The translations under genes were made by a program, and so were the position numbers. A DNA stretch of 62,066 nucleotides from the NCBI GenBank assembly GCA_016931275.1, contig JAFGFA010000020.1:1-62066 (forward strand). Direction: 5' to 3'. This DNA is from Parachlamydiales bacterium. Lineage in GTDB: Bacteria > Chlamydiota > Chlamydiia > Chlamydiales > SM23-39. The number at the start of each line of letters is the position of its first letter. The stretch's first letter is position 1. Of the stretch, positions 29,440 to 38,029 are shown piece by piece. The notes beneath the pieces are model-generated. The model was not told the origin of the DNA. It saw nothing but the letters and a program-made list of their open reading frames with translations, and searched no databases.

Positions 29440-31352
29440 TTTTTACTGTTCGAAAATACCTGATTTTTGGATTGCAGGCAGAAATAGATCAATTTTTTAA
29501 GAGCTCTCAAAAGTCAGGAATTGTCGAATTTATTAATCCTCATGGCAAATATTTGCGAGAAATTTCTCCCGATATTAAAGAGATTGTCTCGGCAATCAAG
29601 GTTTTAAAACGGGAGCCAAAGGATCGCTTGTCTGAAGAAGAGATTTCACTGCCTCCCGATGTGGTTGCGCAAAAGATCGTGAGCTTAGAAGAACAGAAAA
29701 GAAAATATCAAGAAGAAAGAGAAATCTTGCGAAAGGAAATAGCCCGTATTAGCCCTTTTGGAAATTTTTCTCATGAGGATATTCTCTATATTGCCAAGGA
29801 AACGCATCGTTTTTTACAGTTTTTTTGTATAAAGACGGTGAAAAAAAAGAGGGTAAAAATTCCGGAAGAATTGATCTATGTCGGAACGGAATACGATCTC
29901 GATTATTATATTGCGGTGGTAAAAGAGAAGATATATGTCCCTAAAATGCTAGAAATTATTATCGAAAAACCTTTAGGGGAATTAAAAGAACGTTTTTATT
30001 TTGTAGATTTTGAAATCAAGAAAATTGAAGAAGAAATTCGAAAATATGCCGGTTATATTTCTCTTTTAAGAAGAGAATTGGTCTCTCAATTCAATCATCA
30101 TAATTTGCAAGATGCTAAAAAACGGGTAGAGTTTCCTCTTGAAGAGCATCTTTTTTCTGTTGAAGCATGGATTCCGGAAAATCACATTAGCCATTTTCAA
30201 AAAATGATTGAGCCAATGGCAATCGATTATGTCGAGATTGCTATAGAAAAAAGGGATCGAATTCCTACGTATATGGAAAATAAGGGAATTGCTCATATGG
30301 GAGAAGATCTTGTAAAAATATATGATATTCCCTCTATTGTGGATAAAGATCCTTCTCATTGGGTATTGGCAGCTTTTGCTGTTTTTTTTGCGATGATCAC
30401 ATCCGATGCCGGATATGGTCTTTTATATTTTCTTTTAGCCTTTTTATTGCGTTGGAAAATTCCTTCTCCAAAGGCCGCCATGAAACGTTTTATCAACCTT
30501 ATATTTCTTTTAGCGATCAGTTCGCTTATTTGGGGAGGGCTCAGTGGTTCTTTTTTTGGCATAGGAACTGCCCCCAATAGCTTAATGGGCAAAACGACTT
30601 TTCTCAATTATTTAGCGAAAAAAAAAGCAACGTATCATTTGTTAGAGAAAGATGATGTATACCGGTATTGGACAAGCACCTTTGCTGGCATAGAAACTGC
30701 GCAGTCGGGAAGTGATTTTTTGGAAATAGCAGCAAGGGAAAAAGAAAAAGTGATGGAATACGTTGCTTTGGATACGTTTAAACGGAATATTATGATGGAG
30801 CTGTCTCTTTTGGCGGGAGTTCTTCATATTGGCATATCGCTTTTAAGAGGTTTTCGAAAGAATTGGGCTAATTTAGGATGGGTGATCTTTATGATCGGCG
30901 GCTATTTGTATTTTCCTTCAATAGTAGGAGGGACGTCGCTGATATTCTTTTTAGGTTGGATATCGAAACCTATGGCTTTTGCTATAGGACTTCCTATTAT
31001 TTATGCTGGTATTAGTCTTTCGATGATCGGTGCGTTGGTGCAAAATAAATTGTCCGGTCTTAAAGAGGCAATGAATGTGGTACAAGTTTTTGCCGATGTT
31101 CTATCCTATCTTCGATTGTATGCTCTAGGTCTGGCCGGTATGATTATGGCTTCTACGTTTAATGATTTAGGGGCTTCTTTTGGTTTTTTTATCGGTCCAT
31201 TTATTATTTTAGTCGGACATGGGATTAATATTGCTCTGGCAATTATGGGAGGCATTATTCATGGTCTTCGTCTCAATTTTTTAGAATGGTATCATTATTC
31301 ATTTGAGGGAAACGGGAAATTGTTTAATCCCTTAAAAAATTTTAAAAGTTAG
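29436..31352 (+). CDS. atpI: V-type ATP synthase subunit I (stator a-subunit)
   Basis: 638 residues, beginning in an ATGA overlap with atpD. The first 300 residues form the cytoplasmic arm with coiled coils. From residue 305 there are about seven to eight membrane helices, including HWVLAAFAVFFAMITSDAGY, the LSYLRLYALGLAGMIMAS helix carrying the essential arginine, and a last helix with IGPFIILVGHGINIALAIMG. Subunit I forms the ion half-channels against the K ring. Confidence 0.94.
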   Translation: MIFTVRKYLIFGLQAEIDQFFKSSQKSGIVEFINPHGKYLREISPDIKEIVSAIKVLKREPKDRLSEEEISLPPDVVAQKIVSLEEQKRKYQEEREILRKEIARISPFGNFSHEDILYIAKETHRFLQFFCIKTVKKKRVKIPEELIYVGTEYDLDYYIAVVKEKIYVPKMLEIIIEKPLGELKERFYFVDFEIKKIEEEIRKYAGYISLLRRELVSQFNHHNLQDAKKRVEFPLEEHLFSVEAWIPENHISHFQKMIEPMAIDYVEIAIEKRDRIPTYMENKGIAHMGEDLVKIYDIPSIVDKDPSHWVLAAFAVFFAMITSDAGYGLLYFLLAFLLRWKIPSPKAAMKRFINLIFLLAISSLIWGGLSGSFFGIGTAPNSLMGKTTFLNYLAKKKATYHLLEKDDVYRYWTSTFAGIETAQSGSDFLEIAAREKEKVMEYVALDTFKRNIMMELSLLAGVLHIGISLLRGFRKNWANLGWVIFMIGGYLYFPSIVGGTSLIFFLGWISKPMAFAIGLPIIYAGISLSMIGALVQNKLSGLKEAMNVVQVFADVLSYLRLYALGLAGMIMASTFNDLGASFGFFIGPFIILVGHGINIALAIMGGIIHGLRLNFLEWYHYSFEGNGKLFNPLKNFKS

Positions 31353-31361
31353 GAGAAAAAA

Positions 31362-31784
31362 ATGGATTTTTCAATGGTTGGTCCTGGTATCGTTTTAGGA
31401 CTTGGATGTTTAGGTAGTGCTATCGGATGTTCAATTGCCGGTATGGCTTCTCATGGAGTGATGACGCATGTAGAAGAGGGTCATGGTAAATTTATCGGTC
31501 TATCCGCGCTTCCTTCTTCCCAGGCAATTTATGGGTTTGTATTGATGATTTTGATGAGCAATAGTCTTAAAGCGGGTACTCTTAGCCCACTCTCCGGTGT
31601 GGGGATTGCGTTCTTTGTGGGGCTGGCAATTATGGTAAGTTCCATTTATCAAGGCAAGGTCGTTGCTACAGCGATACAGGCATCGGCAAAACAGCCGGCA
31701 ATTTTTGGAAAGTGTGCTGCTGCTGCGGGGATTGTAGAATCTTTTGCCCTTTTTGCCTTTGTGTTTGCGTTACTGATTATTTAA
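31362..31784 (+). CDS. atpK: V-type ATP synthase subunit K (rotor ring proteolipid)
   Basis: 140 residues with four hydrophobic helices, two hairpins of the c-ring type. Each starts with a glycine-rich face (GIVLGLGCLGSAIGCSIAG; VGIAFFVGLAIMVSSI). The ion-carrying carboxylate expected in the last helix is the glutamate of AAAGIVESFALFAF. AGGAG lies shortly upstream of the ATG. It ends the ATPase operon; fumC follows two bases after its stop. Confidence 0.93.
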   Translation: MDFSMVGPGIVLGLGCLGSAIGCSIAGMASHGVMTHVEEGHGKFIGLSALPSSQAIYGFVLMILMSNSLKAGTLSPLSGVGIAFFVGLAIMVSSIYQGKVVATAIQASAKQPAIFGKCAAAAGIVESFALFAFVFALLII

Positions 31785-31786
31785 TT

Positions 31787-33130
31787 ATGCGAAAAGAAAA
31801 AGATTTTTTAGGGGATATCGATATTCCCTCTGATAAATATTATGGAGCAGCGACTCAGCGTTCTTTAAACCATTCCTTTGAAGCGGAAGAGAAGATTCCT
31901 AGGGAGTTTATTGTTGCCTATGCCTTTGTAAAAAAAGCCGCTGCATGGGCTAATCATCAATTAGGTGCTCTTTCTTATGAGAAAAAAGAGGTAATCTCCC
32001 ATGTCTGCGATCGGATTATAGCCGGAGAGATGTGGGAACATTTTCCTTTGACAATTTGGCAGCCCGGATCAGGAACTCCCACTCATATGAATGTTAATGA
32101 AGTGATTGCCAATTATGCCGGTCAACACTGCGGTGTAAAGCTCCATCCTTTAGATGATGTGAATCTTTCTCAGTCGACCAACGATACTTTTCCTTGTGCT
32201 ATGCACTTGGCTCTTTATCAGACTATGACCGATAGACTTTTGCCTATTATGGGTGAACTGGAAAAGATCGTTTTTGAAAAAGAACGGGAATTTTGCGATA
32301 CGATGACTATCGGGCGGACTCATATGATGGATGCTGTGCCGATGACATATGGAGATATGTTTTCAGGGTATCGTTATCAAATATCCTTTGCAAAAAAAAA
32401 TTTGAAATATGCTTTGAATAATCTTTTAGCGATCCCTTTTGGGGGAACGGCAATCGGCACTAAAATTGGTGCTCCTTTAAATTTTGGCTTGATAGCAACT
32501 AGGTTTTTATCGGAATTTACTTCCATTCCCTTTACGGTATCGGAAAATCTTTTCCATGCGATTTCTTTTCATGACACCTTAGTATTGCTTAGCGGAGGTT
32601 TTCGGTTATTAGCCTTGGCATTGCATAAAATGGCCTCTGATTTTATTTTGCTCTCTTCAGGGCCAAAAGCCGGTTTTAATGAAATGATTTTACCGGCCGT
32701 AGAGCCTGGTTCTTCCATTATGCCGGCAAAGGTGAACCCTGGTCAGTGTGAGATGATGAAGATGATCGTCCAAAGGGTGATCAGTAATGATGAGCAATTG
32801 ATTCGCGCTCTTATGGATTCTCCTTTGCAATTACATGTTTATAAGCCTCTTTTAATTCATAGCCTTTTCAATTCTCTATTCCTTTTATCTAATGGGGGCA
32901 AGATTTTTGCTGAGACCTGTATTAGAGGTATTACAGTGAATAAACAACAACTCCAGAAAAATATAGAGCACTGTCATATGTCTATTTCTGCAATTAGTGC
33001 ACGAATTGGATACGATAGGGCTGCTTGCATTGTCCAAAAAGCGCGGGAAGAAAATATTTCTCTAGAGGACGCTGCAGCGCTTTTAAAGTTATTTTCTAAA
33101 GAGGAATTTCAAAAATTATTGCCTTCTTAA
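31787..33130 (+). CDS. fumC: Class II fumarate hydratase
   Basis: 447 residues from the ATG at 31787. The fumarase/aspartase superfamily signature GSSIMPAKVNPGQCE is near residue 310. WQPGSGTPTHMNVNEVIANY and NLSQSTNDTFPCAMHLALYQ are close to class II fumarase, and TIGRTHMMDAVPMTYGDMFS carries the catalytic histidine. It interconverts fumarate and malate and, lacking Fe-S, is oxygen-stable. It starts 2 bases after atpK and so may be co-transcribed with the ATPase. An upstream in-frame start inside atpK is rejected. Confidence 0.93.
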   Translation: MRKEKDFLGDIDIPSDKYYGAATQRSLNHSFEAEEKIPREFIVAYAFVKKAAAWANHQLGALSYEKKEVISHVCDRIIAGEMWEHFPLTIWQPGSGTPTHMNVNEVIANYAGQHCGVKLHPLDDVNLSQSTNDTFPCAMHLALYQTMTDRLLPIMGELEKIVFEKEREFCDTMTIGRTHMMDAVPMTYGDMFSGYRYQISFAKKNLKYALNNLLAIPFGGTAIGTKIGAPLNFGLIATRFLSEFTSIPFTVSENLFHAISFHDTLVLLSGGFRLLALALHKMASDFILLSSGPKAGFNEMILPAVEPGSSIMPAKVNPGQCEMMKMIVQRVISNDEQLIRALMDSPLQLHVYKPLLIHSLFNSLFLLSNGGKIFAETCIRGITVNKQQLQKNIEHCHMSISAISARIGYDRAACIVQKAREENISLEDAAALLKLFSKEEFQKLLPS

Positions 33131-33198
33131 ATCTTTTTTTGCATAAAAACAGGTTTAATGTATCCTGTCAGTGGTCATTTTCTTGAAAGAGGTTAAGA

Positions 33199-34308
33199 AT
33201 GACGATTGTAAGAGCAGATAGAGCCGACCAAGATTCTCTTTGGGAAAGGATATCCGCTACAGTTCATCAAGCCTATAATCGTGTTAGCACTATAGATAGT
33301 GCAGATGTTTTAGTTGCTTTAGAGTTAGGACGGCAGAAAGTCGTCAGAGCGGCTCAAACTACGTTGCAATATGCAAGGCAATGCAGGGATGATCCTCGAA
33401 GAATAGTCCGGGATCTCAACGGTGTTTTGCCTGAGAACATACGGGATGTTGTGCAAACTCTTTCTCTAAAAACTCAAGGGATAGCGGCTCGATTTTTACC
33501 TTTGTCGGAAGAGAGAAAACAAGAAATTTTGACTAAGAGCAATATCCATAAATGTACCTTGATAGTGACTCATAATGCCAAAGTTATTTGTGAACAAATG
33601 CAGCCAGGCATTATCCGGTATTTGCAGAGCGAAAAATTTCTAAGAGAAAATTTTACCTCTATTATTACAGGATTACAAATGTATCTTTCTCCGGGATTAT
33701 TAATGGCTTTTGCTGCAAAGTCGCCTAGTCAGGCATTAATGTGTGTTTCTGCATCTAATGCAATTTGGCTCGATGTATTCCATATTGCTTCTTTGCCTCA
33801 ATTTGTCACAGCTCTATCTGTTTTAGCTTTTACGGGACGTTTTGTGGCAAGTCCTATTTATGATAATTATCGCAATTGGCAAGAAGGATATAAAATTGCC
33901 CGTATGCAGGATATGAGACGAGACGGAGTAGATGATTTATATGATTTATTGCCGGAGGGGCTGATGGAACATGAGGACATTCGTTCTTTATTTTCAACGT
34001 TTAAACATGAGCAACTTATGAAGGAGCCATTCAATGATGGAAAAGATCCGATAAATATGCAATATGCTCTTATGCCTGTTCTTCTCAGAACTAAAACAGC
34101 AGTGGACGGTATTATCTATCACTTGCCAACAATTGTTGCATGGTTGGAAAACAATCCAACATCTCCTTTGACCCGAATATCGGTATTCATGGAACCGAAA
34201 GCCGAAAATCCTGAAGAGAAAATGAATGAAATCTTGCAGAATCTAATTTTCTTAGAGGATCTGAGAAGAGATTTAATAAAAACTATTCGTACGATAGCGG
34301 GACTTTAG
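33199..34308 (+). CDS. U-box-like membrane protein, candidate host-directed effector
   Basis: 369 residues with no signal peptide. Residues 150-215 contain two or three hydrophobic segments (GLQMYLSPGLLMAFAAKS; FVTALSVLAFTGRFVA). Residues 275-345 resemble a U-box: DPINMQYALMPVLL, then AVDGIIYHLPTIVAWLENNP and TSPLTRISV. This follows the U-box pattern DPV...G..Y....I..WL....SPLT. U-boxes recruit E2 enzymes in eukaryotic ubiquitination, and several environmental chlamydiae carry them. E3 activity here is inference; the first U-box strand is weak. GAGG precedes the ATG. Alternative: a structural protein with a chance match. Confidence 0.55.
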   Translation: MTIVRADRADQDSLWERISATVHQAYNRVSTIDSADVLVALELGRQKVVRAAQTTLQYARQCRDDPRRIVRDLNGVLPENIRDVVQTLSLKTQGIAARFLPLSEERKQEILTKSNIHKCTLIVTHNAKVICEQMQPGIIRYLQSEKFLRENFTSIITGLQMYLSPGLLMAFAAKSPSQALMCVSASNAIWLDVFHIASLPQFVTALSVLAFTGRFVASPIYDNYRNWQEGYKIARMQDMRRDGVDDLYDLLPEGLMEHEDIRSLFSTFKHEQLMKEPFNDGKDPINMQYALMPVLLRTKTAVDGIIYHLPTIVAWLENNPTSPLTRISVFMEPKAENPEEKMNEILQNLIFLEDLRRDLIKTIRTIAGL

Positions 34309-34397
34309 ATTTTTTTATTCATGATAGTATTTTTTTTGATTTTTCTTTTTTTTTCTTATATGATCCAAAATTAAGGAAAGAATTATTAGGAGTTGCT

Positions 34398-34652
34398 ATG
34401 GATAAAACTCTATTAGTTATTTTGATTGATAAAAGACGAGAAGAAGCTGTAACGGTGCAGAAAATTTTGACGGACTGGGGATGCATGATCAAGACGCGTT
34501 TAGGGATTCATGACGGCACTTTAGATCAGTGTTCCAATACCGGATTGATTGTTCTGGAATTAGTCGGGGTTATTGAAAAGAAAAACGAATTGATGCGAAA
34601 ACTCAATCTTTTAGGGGGAGTTAACGCCAAATTGGTGGAACTGGAAGTATAA
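34398..34652 (+). CDS. TM1266-like iron-only hydrogenase system regulator
   Basis: 84 residues forming one ferredoxin-like ACT/NikR-C-like domain: LLVILIDKRREEAVTVQKIL, WGCMIKTRLGIHDG, TGLIVLELVGVIEKKNELMR and LGGVNAKLVELEV. The pattern and length match the TM1266 family, which lies next to [FeFe]-hydrogenase or maturase genes in many anaerobes. Here the hydrogenase operon is 1.7 kb downstream. It lacks a DNA-binding domain, so action through a ligand or another protein is more likely. GGAG lies just before the ATG. Confidence 0.7.
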   Translation: MDKTLLVILIDKRREEAVTVQKILTDWGCMIKTRLGIHDGTLDQCSNTGLIVLELVGVIEKKNELMRKLNLLGGVNAKLVELEV

Positions 34653-34786
34653 CTTTCTAGGTTTTAGGGACTCAATGCTTTTCAATCATCATGTAACAGT
34701 ATGTCTTTTTTTAGTAATTTTAGAGAATTGATCATAGTTTGATTTAAATCTATTGCGATAAAATTTGTTGTTGATTATTCTTTTTC

Positions 34787-34807
34787 AATAATAATAATAA
34801 TAATAAT
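34787..34807. repeat. (AAT)7 microsatellite
   Basis: Seven consecutive AAT units lie in an AT-rich stretch 59 bases before the start of the following small gene. Such repeats can change length by slippage. Confidence 0.9.
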
Positions 34808-34865
34808 TCAAAATTTATTTCGAATAATTTTTTAAAAATTAAATTTTAATAACAAAGGAATGTTT

Positions 34866-35069
34866 ATGTCATCAATGTCTAGACCTACTGTCTTCGAGTC
34901 GACCTCAGGGAGGCCACAGTATATAGCTACCAGTCCTGGTGAACCTTATTCATGTGATCAGGAGACGGCTCAAAAAATTATGGAGTTTATGGATCTAAGA
35001 TTTCCGGATAAGTATACTTACAAATATGCTGAAGGAAAGTTGTCTTTAGTCGTAAAAGAACATAATTAA
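34866..35069 (+). CDS. Small protein of unknown function (67 aa)
   Basis: From the ATG at 34866, which is 6 bases after AAAGGA (the ATG at 34860 directly abuts it), the product is 67 residues. The N-terminal third is rich in S, T, P and G (FESTSGRPQYIATSPGEPYS). The rest forms a compact helix and strand pair (AQKIMEFMDLRF; YKYAEGKLSLVVKE). No family is recognised. A disordered N-terminus followed by a small fold is seen in many secreted chlamydial proteins, but there is no direct evidence of export. The stop overlaps the cdd stop by 4 bases on the opposite strand. Confidence 0.55.
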   Translation: MSSMSRPTVFESTSGRPQYIATSPGEPYSCDQETAQKIMEFMDLRFPDKYTYKYAEGKLSLVVKEHN

Positions 35070-35527
35070 TTTTCTAAATTTTTAGGACCAAAAGCTTCCG
35101 GGAAAATCGTATCTAAAAAATATTCTCCGGTTTTGTGTCCTTTAGGATCTGCTGTAATGATGCGTATATTCGGATTAAATTCGTTGAGCACTTGACGACA
35201 GACTCCGCAAGGAGTGGCTTTTCCGTCTCGTGAAATGACGACAATGGTCTGAAAGTCTCGGAATCCAGCTGAGACAGCGCTGACAACAGCAGATCTTTCT
35301 GCGCAGATAGTAGGGGAGTAACTAGCATTTTCTACGTTGACACCCCTAAATATTTTTCCTTCTTTAGTGATCAGAGCTGAGCTCACAGAATAATGAGAAT
35401 AAGGGCAATAAGCATTTTTGTAGCATTTGACGGCTTCTTGGATAAGAAGATCTTCCGAAGAATTTTGATTCTCTTGTGCATGTAAGGAGAAAGCTATGAA
35501 CAGGCTTATAATAAATGAGAAAAACAT
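35066..35527 (-). CDS. cdd: Cytidine deaminase with N-terminal signal peptide
   Basis: 153 residues from the ATG at 35527 (GAGGC upstream). The catalytic motifs are intact: NASYSPTICAERSAV (the zinc-binding C-A-E) and TPCGVCRQVLNEF (P-C-x-x-C), and the substrate loop reads YSHYSVSSALI. Unusually, the chain starts MFFSFIISLFIAFSLHAQ, a textbook signal peptide, so the enzyme would be exported. It would convert cytidine or deoxycytidine to uridine forms in the periplasm. The divergent neighbour is deoC, also a nucleoside salvage enzyme. Confidence 0.88.
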   Translation of the reverse strand: MFFSFIISLFIAFSLHAQENQNSSEDLLIQEAVKCYKNAYCPYSHYSVSSALITKEGKIFRGVNVENASYSPTICAERSAVVSAVSAGFRDFQTIVVISRDGKATPCGVCRQVLNEFNPNIRIITADPKGHKTGEYFLDTIFPEAFGPKNLEN

Positions 35528-35607
35528 TTTTTTGCCTCTTTTTGGATAAACCATATGCCTGTATAGTGAAGAATATTATATAAAAAATCAAGCAGGAGGG
35601 AAGATAT

Positions 35608-36255
35608 ATGCATGCTTTGGCAAGCTATATAGATCATACCATTCTTCGTGAAGATGCTACTAAAAAAGATGTGGAGAGGTTCGTAAATGAAGCGATACAA
35701 TATCAGTTTAAAGGAGTATGCGTCTCGTTGCCTTTTTTGCCATTGGTCGTTCAAAAATTAGAAAAGAGCTCAGTCCTTCCGATCTGCGTGATTGACTTTC
35801 CTAAAGGAACCGGTAGTGTATCTGAGAAAGTATCTCAAGTACATAAAGCGATCGAAATAGGAGCAGAAGAGCTTGATGTTGTGATGAACGCCTCTCTTTT
35901 GCACTTAAAGAAATATAAAGAATTATTACAAGAGTTGGAACAGGTGGTAGAAGCAGCCAGAGGCCGTAGTGTAAAAGTGATTATTGAAACTTGTAATTTA
36001 ACAACGGATGAAAAAATTGTCGCTTCGGCTCTTGTTAAGGCCTCTGGAGCCCAATATGTGAAGACCAGTACAGGCTTTGGTGCCCATGGGGCGACTATAG
36101 AAGATATTCGGTTGATACGAGAAATTGTGGGTTCTGACTTTGGAGTCAAAGCAAGTGGCGGCATTCGGACTCATGAAGAAGCTATAAAAATGATCGAAGC
36201 TGGAGCGGATCGTATTGGTTCTTCTTCTTCCGTAGCGATCATGGAAAAGCATTAA
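35608..36255 (+). CDS. deoC: Deoxyribose-phosphate aldolase
   Basis: 215 residues of the class I aldolase TIM barrel. The Schiff-base lysine lies in YVKTSTGFGAHGAT (near residue 152). GVKASGGIRTHEEAIKMIEA holds the second conserved lysine, and GADRIGSSSSVAIM closes the phosphate site. It splits deoxyribose 5-phosphate into acetaldehyde and glyceraldehyde 3-phosphate, feeding deoxynucleoside carbon into glycolysis. GGAGG precedes the ATG. Start and length are normal, and it is divergent from cdd. Confidence 0.95.
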   Translation: MHALASYIDHTILREDATKKDVERFVNEAIQYQFKGVCVSLPFLPLVVQKLEKSSVLPICVIDFPKGTGSVSEKVSQVHKAIEIGAEELDVVMNASLLHLKKYKELLQELEQVVEAARGRSVKVIIETCNLTTDEKIVASALVKASGAQYVKTSTGFGAHGATIEDIRLIREIVGSDFGVKASGGIRTHEEAIKMIEAGADRIGSSSSVAIMEKH

Positions 36256-36332
36256 TAAAAAAATATCCTAACTTAATCGTCTAGTTCAATAATAAGAGAG
36301 CTGTTTTCTACCATAAAAACAGGTCCTGTCAT

Positions 36333-38024
36333 CTAATAGAGGCTTCTTTTTTTATAATGGGTGTGAAGATATTTGTGTGCTAATTCGCCGCCGGGCTTTC
36401 CTAAAAAATCTTTGTATAACTGAATGATTTCAGGGTTTTGTTGCGATTTTCTATAAGGAAGATGTTTGTCTATGGCGTACACGGCTTCCGATCTTTTGGC
36501 GATGATTTTTTTAGTAGTTGGGATAGGTTGGCCTCCTCCACCGATACAACCTCCTTCACAGGCCATAATTTCGATAAAATGGTATTTGTGAGGATGTTCT
36601 TGTATAAGGTGCATAAGCTTGTGTGCGTTGCCGGTCCCGTGAGCCACAGCAACAGTGATATCCATGCCTCCTAGAGATAAGGTCGCTTCTTTTATCCCTT
36701 GAAGGCCTCGTACTTGCTTATAGTCGATGGCTTCGAGTGTTTTTTTCTCTAAAACTTCAGAAGCGAATCGTAATGCTGCTTCCATGACTCCGCCGGTAAC
36801 AGCAAAAATTACAGCAGCACCGCTTGATTCTCCCATGAAAGAATCAAAAGGGGTTTCCGGAAGAGATTGAAAATCGATGTTCATTTTTTGGATCATACGG
36901 CCCATTTCTCTGGTGGTCAAAACATAGTCGACATCTTGGTATCCAGAAGTATGCATTTCCGGTCTTTTGGCTTCGAATTTTTTAGCGACACAGGGCATGA
37001 TGCTGACACTGACGATGTCTTTAGGATCATAATTATTTTTTTGGGCATAATATGTTTTAATAAGGGTTCCTGTCATTTGTTGAGGGCTTTTGCAGGAACT
37101 GACGAGAGGCAGCATATCCGGATAAAAGTGTTCTATAAACTTCACCCAACCGGGGCTGCAGGAGGTAATAAGGGGAAGAGGCCCCTTGTTTTGTATTCGT
37201 TCGATGAGTTCTGTTCCCTCTTCAATGATTGTTAGGTCTGCTCCGAAATTTGTGTCGACGACTTTATCAAAGCCCATCATTTTTAGAACGGTGACTAATT
37301 GTCCGGTGCTGATGGTTCCCGGAGGGAGTCCTTGGGTTTCCGCAATGCTGGCTCGAATGGAAGGAGCCGGTTGAATGATCACATGTTTGTTGGGGTCTTT
37401 AAGGGCTGCGTAGACACTTTCGGAGTAGTCTTTTTCCTTAATGGCTCCGGTAGGGCAGACAACGCTACATTGACCGCAGTTTATACAGACACTGTCTTTG
37501 ATATCAGCATGAGGGTAAGTGGTGATCACACTTTTTTCACCGCGGTTGCCATAACCAATAGCATAGACTCCTTGAGTAATCTGACATTTTTGGACACAAC
37601 GTCCGCAGAGGATACATTTGTTGTTGTCGAAGACAAGACAGCCGCTCGTGTCATCTTTATGTTTTTTTTGTTTTGGAGCAAATTGTGCTTTGTGGATGCC
37701 ATAACGTTTTGCAAGACGGGTGACTTCATTATCTTCCGCTAAGATATGGGGAGCATTACCAATCATCAGTTCTAAGAGGATTTTTCTGTGTTGGAAGATC
37801 TCCGGGTCCTCAGTTATTACTTCCATGTTCTCTTGAACGCAGGTGTTACAGGAAGTGACAATTTTTCCATGAACTTTTACGATGCAAATGCGGCAGCGAC
37901 CACTGGTGAACAGATCGGGATGAAAACAAAGGGTTGGGATATCAATACTGTTTTTACGGCAGACATTTAAGATGGTGTCTCCTTCCTCTGCATGTAACTG
38001 TTGTCCGTTGATCAGAATATTCAT
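36333..38024 (-). CDS. hydA: [FeFe]-hydrogenase catalytic subunit (HydA/HndD type)
   Basis: 563 residues. The N-terminal plant-type [2Fe-2S] domain has IPTLCFHPDLF, GRCRICIVKV and SCNT cysteines. Two [4Fe-4S] sites follow (NKCILCGRCVQKCQ; SVCINCGQCSVVCPTGAI). The H-cluster domain has all three motifs: L1 ITSCSPGWVKF, L2 IMPCVAKKFEAKRPE, L3 EIMACEGGCIGGGGQP. The His-Cys [4Fe-4S] site normally found between the [2Fe-2S] and ferredoxin domains lacks its cysteines here (about residues 88-112). It reduces protons or oxidises H2. It is third in the operon hydC-hydB-hydA. The H-cluster maturases HydE, HydF and HydG are not in this window. Confidence 0.95.
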   Translation of the reverse strand: MNILINGQQLHAEEGDTILNVCRKNSIDIPTLCFHPDLFTSGRCRICIVKVHGKIVTSCNTCVQENMEVITEDPEIFQHRKILLELMIGNAPHILAEDNEVTRLAKRYGIHKAQFAPKQKKHKDDTSGCLVFDNNKCILCGRCVQKCQITQGVYAIGYGNRGEKSVITTYPHADIKDSVCINCGQCSVVCPTGAIKEKDYSESVYAALKDPNKHVIIQPAPSIRASIAETQGLPPGTISTGQLVTVLKMMGFDKVVDTNFGADLTIIEEGTELIERIQNKGPLPLITSCSPGWVKFIEHFYPDMLPLVSSCKSPQQMTGTLIKTYYAQKNNYDPKDIVSVSIMPCVAKKFEAKRPEMHTSGYQDVDYVLTTREMGRMIQKMNIDFQSLPETPFDSFMGESSGAAVIFAVTGGVMEAALRFASEVLEKKTLEAIDYKQVRGLQGIKEATLSLGGMDITVAVAHGTGNAHKLMHLIQEHPHKYHFIEIMACEGGCIGGGGQPIPTTKKIIAKRSEAVYAIDKHLPYRKSQQNPEIIQLYKDFLGKPGGELAHKYLHTHYKKRSLY

Positions 38025-38029
38025 TATTT

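Noticed and set aside
36300-36332. Terminator after the hydrogenase operon
   Set aside because: CTGTTTT/AAAACAG could pair, but the stem is weak and no T tract follows; not strong enough to list.
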